DNA from: Hydrogenophaga sp.
GTDB taxonomy: Bacteria > Pseudomonadota > Gammaproteobacteria > Burkholderiales > Burkholderiaceae_C
Reading direction: 5' to 3'
Length of the DNA: 64,000 nt
Assembly (NCBI RefSeq): GCF_030373245.1
Contig: NZ_JAUCZF010000005.1
Location: 1 to 64,000, forward strand
In this document: positions 17,120 through 27,836 of the stretch, in pieces
Layout: every line of letters begins with the position of its first letter
Numbering within the stretch: the first letter of the stretch is position 1
Translations under genes and position numbers: made by a program
Notes under the pieces: generated by a model
Database searches by the model: none
The model's input: the letters and a program-made list of their open reading frames with translations, nothing else
Told to the model about the DNA's origin: nothing

Positions 17120-18409
17120 ATGACCGCCGCCCACCCACCGTCTCCACCCGCTCGCGCGCCACTGATGGCGCTTGACGACGCGCTGGTGCGCCTGCTGGCC
17201 CAGGCCGCACCACTTTCTGACACGGAAACCGCAGCGACCTTCGAGGCCGACGGCCGTGTGTTGGCGACCGATCTGGTGTCCGAGCTGCAGGTGCCGCCAC
17301 AGGACAACTCGTCGATGGACGGGTATGCGGTGCGCCGGGCCGATGTGAGCGAGGCGGGCGTGGTTCTGCCTGTGTCGCAGCGCATCGCGGCGGGCCATGC
17401 GGCCGAGCCATTGCGTGCCGGCACCTGTGCCCGCATCTTCACCGGCGCGCCCATGCCCGAGGGAGCGGACGCGGTGGTGATGCAGGAAGACACGCGCGAG
17501 GTCGGCGGCGATCTGCATGCGGTGCATATCGATGCTGTGCCGGCACCCGGCCAGTGGGTGCGTCGGGGGGGTGAAGACGTGACGCGCGGCGCGGTGGTGT
17601 TGCCGCGTGGCCAGCGTCTCTCGCCGGCCTCTCTGGGACTGGCTGCCAGTCTGGGCCTGGCCAGGTTGCCGGTGGTGCGGCGGCCGCGCGTGGCCTTGTT
17701 CTCTACCGGCGACGAATTGGTCATGCCGGGCGATGTGACGCCGGCCGACATGAAGCCGGGCGCCATCTACAACTCCAACCGTTTTTTCCTGCGTACGCTG
17801 CTGCAGCGCCTGGGGTGCGAGGTGAGCGATCTGGGGATCGTGCCCGACCGGAGAGACCTGACCCTGGCCGCGCTCAAGACCGCGGCCGACCATCACGACC
17901 TCATCCTCACCAGCGGTGGCGTCTCGGTGGGGGAGGAGGATCACATCAAGCCGTCGGTGCAGCAGCTGGGCACGCTGGACCTGTGGCAGATCGCCATGAA
18001 ACCCGGCAAACCTTTCGCCTACGGTACGGTCCGGCGCGACGCGGGGGCTGGCGCCGATGCCGACATTGCCTGCCATTTCATGGGCTTGCCGGGCAACCCG
18101 GTGTCCAGCTTTGTCACGTTCCTGCTGCTGGTGCGGCCTTTTCTGCTGGCCTTGCAGGGCGCTGGCGTTCCAGAGCGTCGGCCAGTCAAGCTGCCCGCGC
18201 ACTTCGACCTGCCGCGCGCCGACCGGCGCCGGGAGTTCCTGCGCGTGCGCCGCAACGCAGCAGGCGGGCTGGACCTGTTTCCCAACCAGAGCTCGGGTGT
18301 GCTGACGTCCGCTGTCTGGGGCGACGGCCTGGTGGACAACCCGGCTGGCAGCACCATCGCCCAGGGTGACCTGGTGTCTTACATATCTTTTGCTGACCTG
18401 CTCGCATGA
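17120..18409 (+). CDS. moeA: Molybdopterin molybdenumtransferase MoeA
   Basis: MoeA inserts molybdate into adenylylated molybdopterin. The 429-residue protein has the MoeA landmarks: PPQDNSSMDGYAVR near residue 60, GAPMPEGADAVVMQED, VALFSTGDELV, the GGVSVGEEDH active-site loop, the MKPGKPFAYG segment and GLPGNPVSSFVTF. The start ATG at 17120 lies 22 bp after mobB. An upstream in-frame ATG at 17030 inside mobB would add 30 unlike residues and is rejected. It overlaps moaD by ATGA. Confidence 0.95.
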   Translation: MTAAHPPSPPARAPLMALDDALVRLLAQAAPLSDTETAATFEADGRVLATDLVSELQVPPQDNSSMDGYAVRRADVSEAGVVLPVSQRIAAGHAAEPLRAGTCARIFTGAPMPEGADAVVMQEDTREVGGDLHAVHIDAVPAPGQWVRRGGEDVTRGAVVLPRGQRLSPASLGLAASLGLARLPVVRRPRVALFSTGDELVMPGDVTPADMKPGAIYNSNRFFLRTLLQRLGCEVSDLGIVPDRRDLTLAALKTAADHHDLILTSGGVSVGEEDHIKPSVQQLGTLDLWQIAMKPGKPFAYGTVRRDAGAGADADIACHFMGLPGNPVSSFVTFLLLVRPFLLALQGAGVPERRPVKLPAHFDLPRADRRREFLRVRRNAAGGLDLFPNQSSGVLTSAVWGDGLVDNPAGSTIAQGDLVSYISFADLLA

Positions 18410-18657
18410 AAGTCCATCTGCGTTATTTCGCCTCCATCCGCGAGGCCATCGGCACCGGCAGCGAATCGCTGGAGACCAGCGCCACGACGCTCGTCGCCTT
18501 GCGCGATGAACTCATCGCCCGCGGCGGCGCCCATGCCGAGGCGCTGGCGCGCGGCAAACCGGTGCGTCTGGCGCTGAACCAGACCATGAGCGACGAGACG
18601 GCCGCGCTCAGCGACGGCGCCGAAGTCGGCTTTTTTCCGCCAGTGACGGGGGGCTGA
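18406..18657 (+). CDS. moaD: Molybdopterin synthase sulfur carrier subunit MoaD
   Basis: This 83-residue ubiquitin-fold protein carries a C-terminal thiocarboxylate that donates sulfur to make molybdopterin. The N-terminus MKVHLRYFASIREAIG and the obligatory Gly-Gly end (FFPPVTGG) are both present. It overlaps moeA by 4 bp, and moaE starts at the base directly after its stop codon. That fits stoichiometric synthesis of the MoaD-MoaE heterotetramer. Confidence 0.95.
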   Translation: MKVHLRYFASIREAIGTGSESLETSATTLVALRDELIARGGAHAEALARGKPVRLALNQTMSDETAALSDGAEVGFFPPVTGG

Positions 18658-19131
18658 ATGCAAGCGCGGGTCAGCATCCAGACCGAGGACTTTGATCTCA
18701 GCACCGAGGTGGCGCGCCTGCGCGAAACCAACCCGCATGTGGGCGCTGTCTGCAGCTTCATCGGCACCGTTCGCGACCGCAATGAAGGGCAAAAAGTCAG
18801 CACCATGGAGCTGGAGCACTACCCTGACATGACGGAAAAGGCCATCGAGCGCATGATCGACGAGGCCCACCAGCGCTTTGACATCCTCGGCGCTCGGGTG
18901 GTCCATCGGGTGGGCCTCTTGATGCCGCTGGACCAGATCGTGCTCGTGGCCGTCAGCTCGGCCCATCGCGGCCAGAGCTTCCAGGCCTGTGAATTCCTGA
19001 TGGACTACCTCAAGACCCAGGCGCCGTTCTGGAAGAAGGAGCAGACGCCTGACGGTGCTCGCTGGGTTGACGCCCGCGTGAGCGACGACGCAGCGCTGGC
19101 CCGCTGGGGCATCGCCGCCAGCAACGCCTGA
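18658..19131 (+). CDS. moaE: Molybdopterin synthase catalytic subunit MoaE
   Basis: MoaE converts cyclic pyranopterin monophosphate to molybdopterin using sulfur from MoaD. The 157-residue protein shows GAVCSFIGTVRDRNEG, the MELEHYPDMTEKAI segment, the RVGLLMPLDQIVLVAVSSAHR block and the C-terminal FWKKEQTPDGARWVDA with the catalytic lysines. It is the last gene of the mobB-moeA-moaD-moaE run. The clpB promoter region follows. Confidence 0.95.
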   Translation: MQARVSIQTEDFDLSTEVARLRETNPHVGAVCSFIGTVRDRNEGQKVSTMELEHYPDMTEKAIERMIDEAHQRFDILGARVVHRVGLLMPLDQIVLVAVSSAHRGQSFQACEFLMDYLKTQAPFWKKEQTPDGARWVDARVSDDAALARWGIAASNA

Positions 19132-19178
19132 GCGGCTTGATCTGTGTCAAGCAGAGGGCGGTCTGACATCTGGACCGC

Positions 19179-19208
19179 CTTGAAATCCTGCGCTGCAGCG
19201 CCACATGA
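19179..19208 (+). promoter_or_regulatory. Candidate heat-shock (sigma-32) promoter for clpB
   Basis: CTTGAAA at 19179-19185 matches the sigma-32 -35 element exactly. CCACATGA at 19201-19208, after a 15-bp spacer, resembles the -10 consensus CCCCATnT. The pair lies about 35 bp before the clpB start, in the 111-bp gap after moaE, which is where ClpB heat-shock control would be expected. Confidence 0.55.
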
Positions 19209-19242
19209 CTGGTAATTCAACCCCTTGCGGAGTGACCCTTTC

Positions 19243-21861
<2,619 letters not shown>

Positions 21862-22089
21862 CCTGGCCAGCGGCTGCCCCGCGGCGAGGGGCGTCGGGCA
21901 AGGTGCGAGCAGATGAGGCGGGCTGGCGTGCGTGCGCACCAGCCTGCCCCAACACAAGTGTGTGAATTGGACAACATGCTGCGACGGGTTTGGGAGTAGG
22001 TGTCTGCAATTTGCAGGGTCCGTGGCGTCTCGGAACTCGGAGACGCTAAGCTCACGGTCGATCTCGCCACCCCAATCACCCCGAGACCC

Positions 22090-24576
22090 ATGGGTCCAGC
22101 TACTTCGAATCACCACCACGCAGATTTGCTGAGCCATTGCTTCCAGGAGGCGGAACGGCGCGTGCCCGAGCTGACCCGCCGCTGCATCGATGCCATGCTC
22201 AGTTCGCTTCAGGCGGCCGAAGGCGCGAGTCTGCACAACCGGCAGCGTCAGCTGTTTGCGCGTGCGACCATCAGCCTGGCGCAAAACCGCGTGGTGCTCA
22301 TCCAGACCTACCCGCGTCGGCTGAGCGAGGGATTCGACAACCGATCCAGCGAGCCAGGCATGTCGGGCTTGGCCGAACTGTCGGACTCTTCGATGCTGCA
22401 GCTGGTGGACGACGCTGCGGTCAATGAATCGCTGGAGTCGGTGAGACTGCTGCAAAACCTTCTGCCGCTGGTCGAGCACGCCTTGCCGATCCTGGATGCG
22501 CGCATGAGTTCGCTCATCGGCCTGGATACGGTGGCGGTGGAGAAAAACCCCTTGCGGCCCTCCGTGTTTGCACGCGAGCTGCGCGATCTGATGGCCGAAG
22601 TGGAACCAGACGGCGACGTGCGTTCGTTGTGGATGCAGCACATCGCCCACGTGCTGGGTCGAGAGCTTGGTCAGCTCTACGAGCAGCTGGCACTGATGTT
22701 GCAGCAGGCCAATGTGCAGGAGGCCAGCTACCGCATCCGGTTGGTCGAAGACCCCGAGGCCTCGCGGGCTGTGGCCGCATCCGCGTCCGCGACCAGCGTG
22801 CCCGACCTGCTCGCTGAACAGGGCATCGGCAGGGGGGCCTCGTGGGAAGACGCTCGTGTGGCATTGCCTGCGATGCCATCGCTGGCGAGATCCCGTTCCG
22901 AAGTGGAGAGCGGCGTTTTCCAGGCTTTCCTGGGTCGCCGCGAACCGGTCTTCGACCAGCCACTTGATAGCGCCTATTACGACGAGCTTCAACGCGAGCA
23001 CGCCGCCGTTGATGCGCAGGCCGCGCTGCCGTTGCCTGACTCTGCGGCGCTCGCGCAATCCTTGCAAGCGCTGCGCGGACTGCCGGTGGTGGAGCGGCCG
23101 AGCCTGCCCGTATCGGTGAACTCCGCATTGAATGCGGATGACTGGGGTCGCTTTGGTCTGGCCCATGAGCGCACCCGTGTCCTGCTGGAGCTGAAGCAAC
23201 GCGCACAGCGAGCCTCTCAGGCGATTGGGCTGGATCTTGTGCGCAAGCTCGTCAACCAGGTGGCGCGTGATCCGCTGTTGCTGTCGCCCGTGCGCGAAGC
23301 GGTGGTGGCGCTGGAGCCGGCCTTGCTGTGCCTGGCGCTGACAGAGCCGCGGTATTTCGCCGAGGCCGACCACCCCGCCCGCCGCCTGGTGGAGGAGGTC
23401 GCACAGCGCAGTTTCCGCTTCAACGACGAATTTGCTGCGGAATTTCAAGCCTTCATGGGCCCGGTGCGCGAAGCTTTCAACCGGCTCAATGCGGGGCGCT
23501 CAGACGACCCGCAGCCGTTTTCTTTGGCCCTGCAAGGGCTGAAGAGCGGCTGGGCGGCGGCGGACCAGGCCGAACAGGCGGCTCGTGACGAAAAGCTCGG
23601 CGCGCTTCGCCTTGCTGAGACCCGGCAGGAGCTGGCCGACCAGATTGCCTGGGAAATCAGCCTGCGTCCGGATGTCTTCAACGCCCCCGAGCTGGTGCTC
23701 AATTTCCTGTACGAAACCTGGTCTCTGGTGATCGCGTCTTCCCAGCTGCAAGGCGCTGGTGCAGAAGCGCAGACGCAAGCCTGGCGCACGGTCGTGGGGA
23801 CGCTCCTTTGGAGCGTACGAGAAGAAACGCTGCGCCAGCCCAAGGAGGTGTTTGAACGCATCCCGGGCCTGGTGAAGGCTCTGCAGGAGGGCCTGGCGAT
23901 GCTGGGCAAGCCCCAGCAAGAGTCCCAGGCTTTTTTTGATGCCTTGATGCGCCTGCACAGTCCCCTGCTGAAACTGCGCCGGGCTCGCGCACGCCATGAT
24001 GCGCGGCAGTCGGATTTCACGCCTCTGGACATGGGCGAGAAGCTGGAGCCGGTCAAACGGGTGGTGACCGCGGTGCAGCGGCCCTTTGTGACAGCCCAGC
24101 CGTGGATGGCGGCCCAGGAGTGGGCCAACGCGGGTTTCGAAGACACGCGGCCGACTTCGCACGAGTCAGATTTCTCGCTCGAACCTGACATGCTGGAACC
24201 CGAAGTCGCCGCCGATCCACCAGAGAAGGCACCACTGAGCGACGCGCAGTCGCCCGTTGTGCAGCGCCAGGACGCCGAGCTGGTGCTGGGGCGGTTGCGC
24301 AAGGGAACCCGGGTCGATCTGTTCTCTCAAGGGGAGTGGCTTCGGGCCGAGCTGGTCTGGGCCAGCGCCCGAGGTGCGCTTTTCCTGTTCACCAGCACGG
24401 GTGGCCGGTCGCACACCATGACCCGGCGCAGCTGCGAACGGCTCATCCGGCAGCGCTGGCTTCGGCCGGTGGAGTCCCACGTGGTGGTGGATGACGCGCT
24501 GAAAGCGGTGCTGCAACCCGCTTTGACCACCCAGGAACCCGCCTGGGCTGACACCGAGTCGGACGCGCTGGGCTGA
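22090..24576 (+). CDS. DUF1631 family protein
   Basis: This large, mostly helical cytosolic protein of 828 residues matches the DUF1631 type found in beta- and gammaproteobacteria. It has no signal peptide or membrane segment. Recognisable parts are an N-terminal helical region (about 1-190), an acidic/Ala linker, a central block around VNQVARDPLLLSPVREAVVAL, and a C-terminal small beta-rich domain (about 735-790) with LRKGTRVDLFSQGEW and FTSTGGRSHTMTRRSCERL. That C-terminal part looks PilZ-like. ATG at 22090 is preferred to a GTG at 22000. No function is established. Confidence 0.8.
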   Translation: MGPATSNHHHADLLSHCFQEAERRVPELTRRCIDAMLSSLQAAEGASLHNRQRQLFARATISLAQNRVVLIQTYPRRLSEGFDNRSSEPGMSGLAELSDSSMLQLVDDAAVNESLESVRLLQNLLPLVEHALPILDARMSSLIGLDTVAVEKNPLRPSVFARELRDLMAEVEPDGDVRSLWMQHIAHVLGRELGQLYEQLALMLQQANVQEASYRIRLVEDPEASRAVAASASATSVPDLLAEQGIGRGASWEDARVALPAMPSLARSRSEVESGVFQAFLGRREPVFDQPLDSAYYDELQREHAAVDAQAALPLPDSAALAQSLQALRGLPVVERPSLPVSVNSALNADDWGRFGLAHERTRVLLELKQRAQRASQAIGLDLVRKLVNQVARDPLLLSPVREAVVALEPALLCLALTEPRYFAEADHPARRLVEEVAQRSFRFNDEFAAEFQAFMGPVREAFNRLNAGRSDDPQPFSLALQGLKSGWAAADQAEQAARDEKLGALRLAETRQELADQIAWEISLRPDVFNAPELVLNFLYETWSLVIASSQLQGAGAEAQTQAWRTVVGTLLWSVREETLRQPKEVFERIPGLVKALQEGLAMLGKPQQESQAFFDALMRLHSPLLKLRRARARHDARQSDFTPLDMGEKLEPVKRVVTAVQRPFVTAQPWMAAQEWANAGFEDTRPTSHESDFSLEPDMLEPEVAADPPEKAPLSDAQSPVVQRQDAELVLGRLRKGTRVDLFSQGEWLRAELVWASARGALFLFTSTGGRSHTMTRRSCERLIRQRWLRPVESHVVVDDALKAVLQPALTTQEPAWADTESDALG

Positions 24577-24655
24577 GGGGCTTCGGGCGCGTCCTTGCCT
24601 GGGCGCTGGGGTGGTGCGTCTATTGTTCAATGGCCTCGCTGACTATCATGGCCCC

Positions 24656-26071
24656 ATGACCCAAGCTCCACCCGACATTCCCATGCGCGCGCTGTTCGAC
24701 GCCCAATACCAGGCCAGTCGAGCCCAGATTGATGTGTCGCTGGTGGTCCGGCGCGACCGCCTCAAACGCATGCGTGACCTCATCAACACCCACGGCGCGG
24801 CTCTGGCCGATGCCGTTCAGGCCGACTTCGGCGTGCGCTCGCCACAGCTCACCGAGGTCGCCGACTTTCTGGTCCTGCGTGCCTTGCTGGGCGACCTCGA
24901 AAAGCACCTGACCGCCTGGACCAAACCGCAGCGCGTGAAGACACCGCTCTACCTTAAGCCGGCCAGCGCCTATATCCAGCGCCAGCCGCTGGGCGTGGTG
25001 GGCGTGATCGGACCCTGGAACTACCCGCTGCAACTCACGCTGGGCCCGGCTGCTACCGCACTGGCGGCCGGGAATCGGGTGATGATCAAACCCAGCGAGC
25101 TCACGCCGCACAGTTCGGCCTTGCTTGCCAAGCTGCTGCACGAGGCCTATGCGGCCGACGAGTTGTGCGTGGTGCAAGGCGGGGCTGATGTGGCGCACGA
25201 GTTTGCCAGTCTGCCGTTTGACCACCTGCTGTTCACCGGCTCCACCGCAGTGGGCCGCAAGGTCGCTGCCGCGGCCGCGGCCAACCTCACACCCACCACG
25301 CTGGAGCTGGGCGGCAAATCGCCTTGTGTGATCGATCGCTCGGTCGACATGGCCGACGCGGCGCTCAAGATCGCGCACGGCAAGCTGCTCAATGCCGGCC
25401 AGACCTGCATCGCGCCCGACTACGTGCTGCTGCCACGCGGCATGGAGGCGGCGTTCGAGCAGGCGTTCACCGCCGCCGTGCAGCGCCTGTTTCCCAGCAT
25501 CGCTGGCAACCCGGACTACACCGCCATCCTCACCGAGCGCCATCTGGCTCGTTTGCAATCACTGGTGACCGATGTGGCATCGCAAGGTGCTCGCGTGGTG
25601 GCGCTGGGGCAGGGTGGCCAGCCTGTTAAGCGCCAGATGGCGCCCACCCTGGTGTTTGACGCACCCGCCGATTCGCGCTTGATGGCCGAAGAGATCTTCG
25701 GTCCCGTGCTGCCGGTGCTGGCCTACGACGGCATGGACGACGCGGTGCGCTACATCAACGAGCGGCCTCGCCCTCTGGCCCTGTACTGGTTCGGCACCGA
25801 CCACCTGGCCTGCGACCGCCTGCTCAGCCGCACCGTGAGCGGCGGCGTGACAGTGAACGACACGCTGATGCACATCGCCCATGAGAACCTGCCGTTTGGT
25901 GGCGTGGGTGAAAGCGGCTGGGGTGCTTATCACGGCGAAGCAGGTTTCCTGCGCTTCACGCAGCAAAAGCCGGTGCTGGTGCAGTCACGCTTCGCGATGG
26001 GCGACCTGTTCTACCCGCCCTACGGTACGAAGTTCGACCGCGTGATGGGTTTGCTCAAGCGCTGGCTCTGA
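24656..26071 (+). CDS. Coniferyl-aldehyde-dehydrogenase-type aldehyde dehydrogenase
   Basis: This 471-residue NAD(P)-dependent dehydrogenase oxidises aldehydes to carboxylic acids. It has VVGVIGPWNYPLQLTLGPA, the cofactor loop LFTGSTAVGRKV, catalytic Glu217 in LELGGKSP and catalytic Cys251 in NAGQTCIAPDY. The shortened C-terminus and the MRALFDAQYQASRAQ-type start fit the coniferyl aldehyde dehydrogenase/fatty-aldehyde group more than betaine types. ATG at 24656 is chosen. Substrate cannot be read from sequence. It stands alone, convergent to a short minus-strand gene. Confidence 0.88.
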   Translation: MTQAPPDIPMRALFDAQYQASRAQIDVSLVVRRDRLKRMRDLINTHGAALADAVQADFGVRSPQLTEVADFLVLRALLGDLEKHLTAWTKPQRVKTPLYLKPASAYIQRQPLGVVGVIGPWNYPLQLTLGPAATALAAGNRVMIKPSELTPHSSALLAKLLHEAYAADELCVVQGGADVAHEFASLPFDHLLFTGSTAVGRKVAAAAAANLTPTTLELGGKSPCVIDRSVDMADAALKIAHGKLLNAGQTCIAPDYVLLPRGMEAAFEQAFTAAVQRLFPSIAGNPDYTAILTERHLARLQSLVTDVASQGARVVALGQGGQPVKRQMAPTLVFDAPADSRLMAEEIFGPVLPVLAYDGMDDAVRYINERPRPLALYWFGTDHLACDRLLSRTVSGGVTVNDTLMHIAHENLPFGGVGESGWGAYHGEAGFLRFTQQKPVLVQSRFAMGDLFYPPYGTKFDRVMGLLKRWL

Positions 26072-26100
26072 GCGGCCCGTGCGGGAGCGTTGCCACGCGC

Positions 26101-26358
26101 TCAGTTGAGTGTGGGCTGATCGAAATCGGTCTCAGCTTCTTCCGAGAGGGTGGAGTCGACTGGCTGCAGATAGCCGTCGGCCTGCAGGTGGCGAGCAAGG
26201 TCCGATACATCGGTGCCCAGCAGTACGGACAGTTCTTCCTCGCTGCGCCGGCCATTGGCCAGCAGCAGCAAGCTGTAGGCGCAGCGCCCGAAGCGCGCCG
26301 GCTGGACGAGCATGTCCCAGGCCTTGTCGGTTTTGCGGAATCGTCGATGCGTGTTCAT
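26101..26358 (-). CDS. Hypothetical 85-residue protein
   Basis: The protein opens MNTHRRFRKTDKAWDMLVQ and has a likely helical core (ARFGRCAYSLLLLANGRRS), then EEELSVLLGTDVSDLARHLQADGYL, which reads like a small winged-helix or helix-turn-helix unit, and an acidic tail. The ATG at 26358 is preceded by an AGGGGAAG-type ribosome site. It lies alone on the minus strand between the aldehyde dehydrogenase and the MFS gene. No family is recognised; a DNA-binding role is only suggested by the helix pattern. Confidence 0.6.
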   Translation of the reverse strand: MNTHRRFRKTDKAWDMLVQPARFGRCAYSLLLLANGRRSEEELSVLLGTDVSDLARHLQADGYLQPVDSTLSEEAETDFDQPTLN

Positions 26359-26584
26359 GTTGGCTTCCCCTGGATGACGCCATGCGAGTGGCGTTTGAAG
26401 TGCATCTGCAAGATGCGTACCAGCGTAGTTCCGGTGTGTGACACGCCATTGACAGTGCGCAGGTTCCGTCCGAGGGGTGCATCCCTCACCAGGGCGGTGC
26501 ATGGCCCAATGCGGAGGTCCAGTTCTGTGCACTGTCGCGCGTTCGCCAGCAAGGCAGCAAGCGGCGGCGTACCATAGCTGCCTC

Positions 26585-27814
26585 ATGACCACCGCCGCCC
26601 TCGACGTTCCCGCCGCCGCGCCACCGGTCCCGTTGAAACGCGACGCGACCGTGATCGGGCTGGTCGGCCTGGCGCACGGCACATCCCATTTTTCTCATCT
26701 GCTGCTGGCACCCCTGTTCCCGGTGTTCATCCGCGACTTCGGTCTGAGCTATTCCGATGTCGGTTTGTTGGTCAGCATCTTTTTCGTGATTTCGGGCGTG
26801 GGGCAGGCACTGGCGGGCTTCGTGGTCGACCGCCTGGGTGCCCGCCCGGTGCTGTTCGCTGCCATCTTCTGCTTTTTGCTGGCCGCGCTGTCGGCCTCTC
26901 AGGCCACCGGTTACAGCGGTCTGGTGCTGGTGGCGTGTCTGGCCGGGCTGGGCAATGCACCGTTTCACCCGGCGGACTTCACCATCCTCAATCAGCGGGT
27001 ATCTGCGCCGCGCCTGGGTCACGCCTTCAGCGCCCATGGGCTCACCGGCAACCTGGGATGGGCGCTGGCGCCGGTGTTTCTTGTTGGAATCACCGCGCTG
27101 GCCGACTGGCGCACCGCGTACTTCGCAGCGGCCGCTCTGTATGCGGTCGTGCTGAGCGTGCTGTTCTGGCAGCGTGACCATCTGCGCACGGAGGTGGTGG
27201 TGCGCGAACAGAATGCACCCAGAGGGGCCGAGCTCGCTTACCTCAAGCTGCCGGTGGTCTGGTGGTGTTTTGCATTTTTCCTGCTGTCCACCATGACCCT
27301 GGCGGTGGTGCAGAGCTTTGCCCCGTCTATCCTGCAAAGCCTTCATGGCGTGAGCATGGAAGCCGCTACGCTCACCGTCAGCGCCTACATGCTCAGCGGC
27401 GCGGTGGGCATGCTGGTGGGTGGGTTTGTGGCGGCCTATGGTCAGCAACACCGCTTGTCCAGCGAGCGGGTGGTGGCCTACGCCATGTCGGCCGGCGCGC
27501 TGCTGCTGTTGGTCTGCGCCACCGGCTGGCTGGGGAATGTGGGCACCATGGTAGCGCTGGCCGCCACCGGGTTTGCCGTCGGCGTGGGCGGCCCGAGCCG
27601 CGACATGATGATCAAGAAGGCCACGCCCAAAGGTGCGACCGGCCGTGTCTATGGCACGGTGTACTCCGGACTGGACGTGGGCTTCGCCCTGTCGCCGGTG
27701 GTGTTCGGCCAACTCATGGACCGTGGCTGGTACAGCGCCACGCTGGTCGGTGCCGCACTCGTTCTGTTCCTCGCCGTGTTTGCTGCCCTCGGCGTGGGTC
27801 GCCGCGCGGCCTGA
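26585..27814 (+). CDS. MFS transporter, fosmidomycin-resistance (Fsr)-like
   Basis: This 409-residue inner-membrane protein of the major facilitator superfamily has 12 predicted helices. It shows the family opening LVGLAHGTSHFSHLLLAPLFP, which resembles Fsr-type exporters, the loop 2-3 motif DRLGARPVLF and the duplicated GPSRDMMIKKATPKGATGR loop. ATG at 26585 follows the likely promoter region. A ThDP-dependent enzyme starts 22 bp downstream, so the two are probably one transcript. The substrate is unknown; export of a small acidic compound is plausible. Confidence 0.85.
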   Translation: MTTAALDVPAAAPPVPLKRDATVIGLVGLAHGTSHFSHLLLAPLFPVFIRDFGLSYSDVGLLVSIFFVISGVGQALAGFVVDRLGARPVLFAAIFCFLLAALSASQATGYSGLVLVACLAGLGNAPFHPADFTILNQRVSAPRLGHAFSAHGLTGNLGWALAPVFLVGITALADWRTAYFAAAALYAVVLSVLFWQRDHLRTEVVVREQNAPRGAELAYLKLPVVWWCFAFFLLSTMTLAVVQSFAPSILQSLHGVSMEAATLTVSAYMLSGAVGMLVGGFVAAYGQQHRLSSERVVAYAMSAGALLLLVCATGWLGNVGTMVALAATGFAVGVGGPSRDMMIKKATPKGATGRVYGTVYSGLDVGFALSPVVFGQLMDRGWYSATLVGAALVLFLAVFAALGVGRRAA

Positions 27815-27836
27815 CCTTGTCTACCTTCCATTGCCC

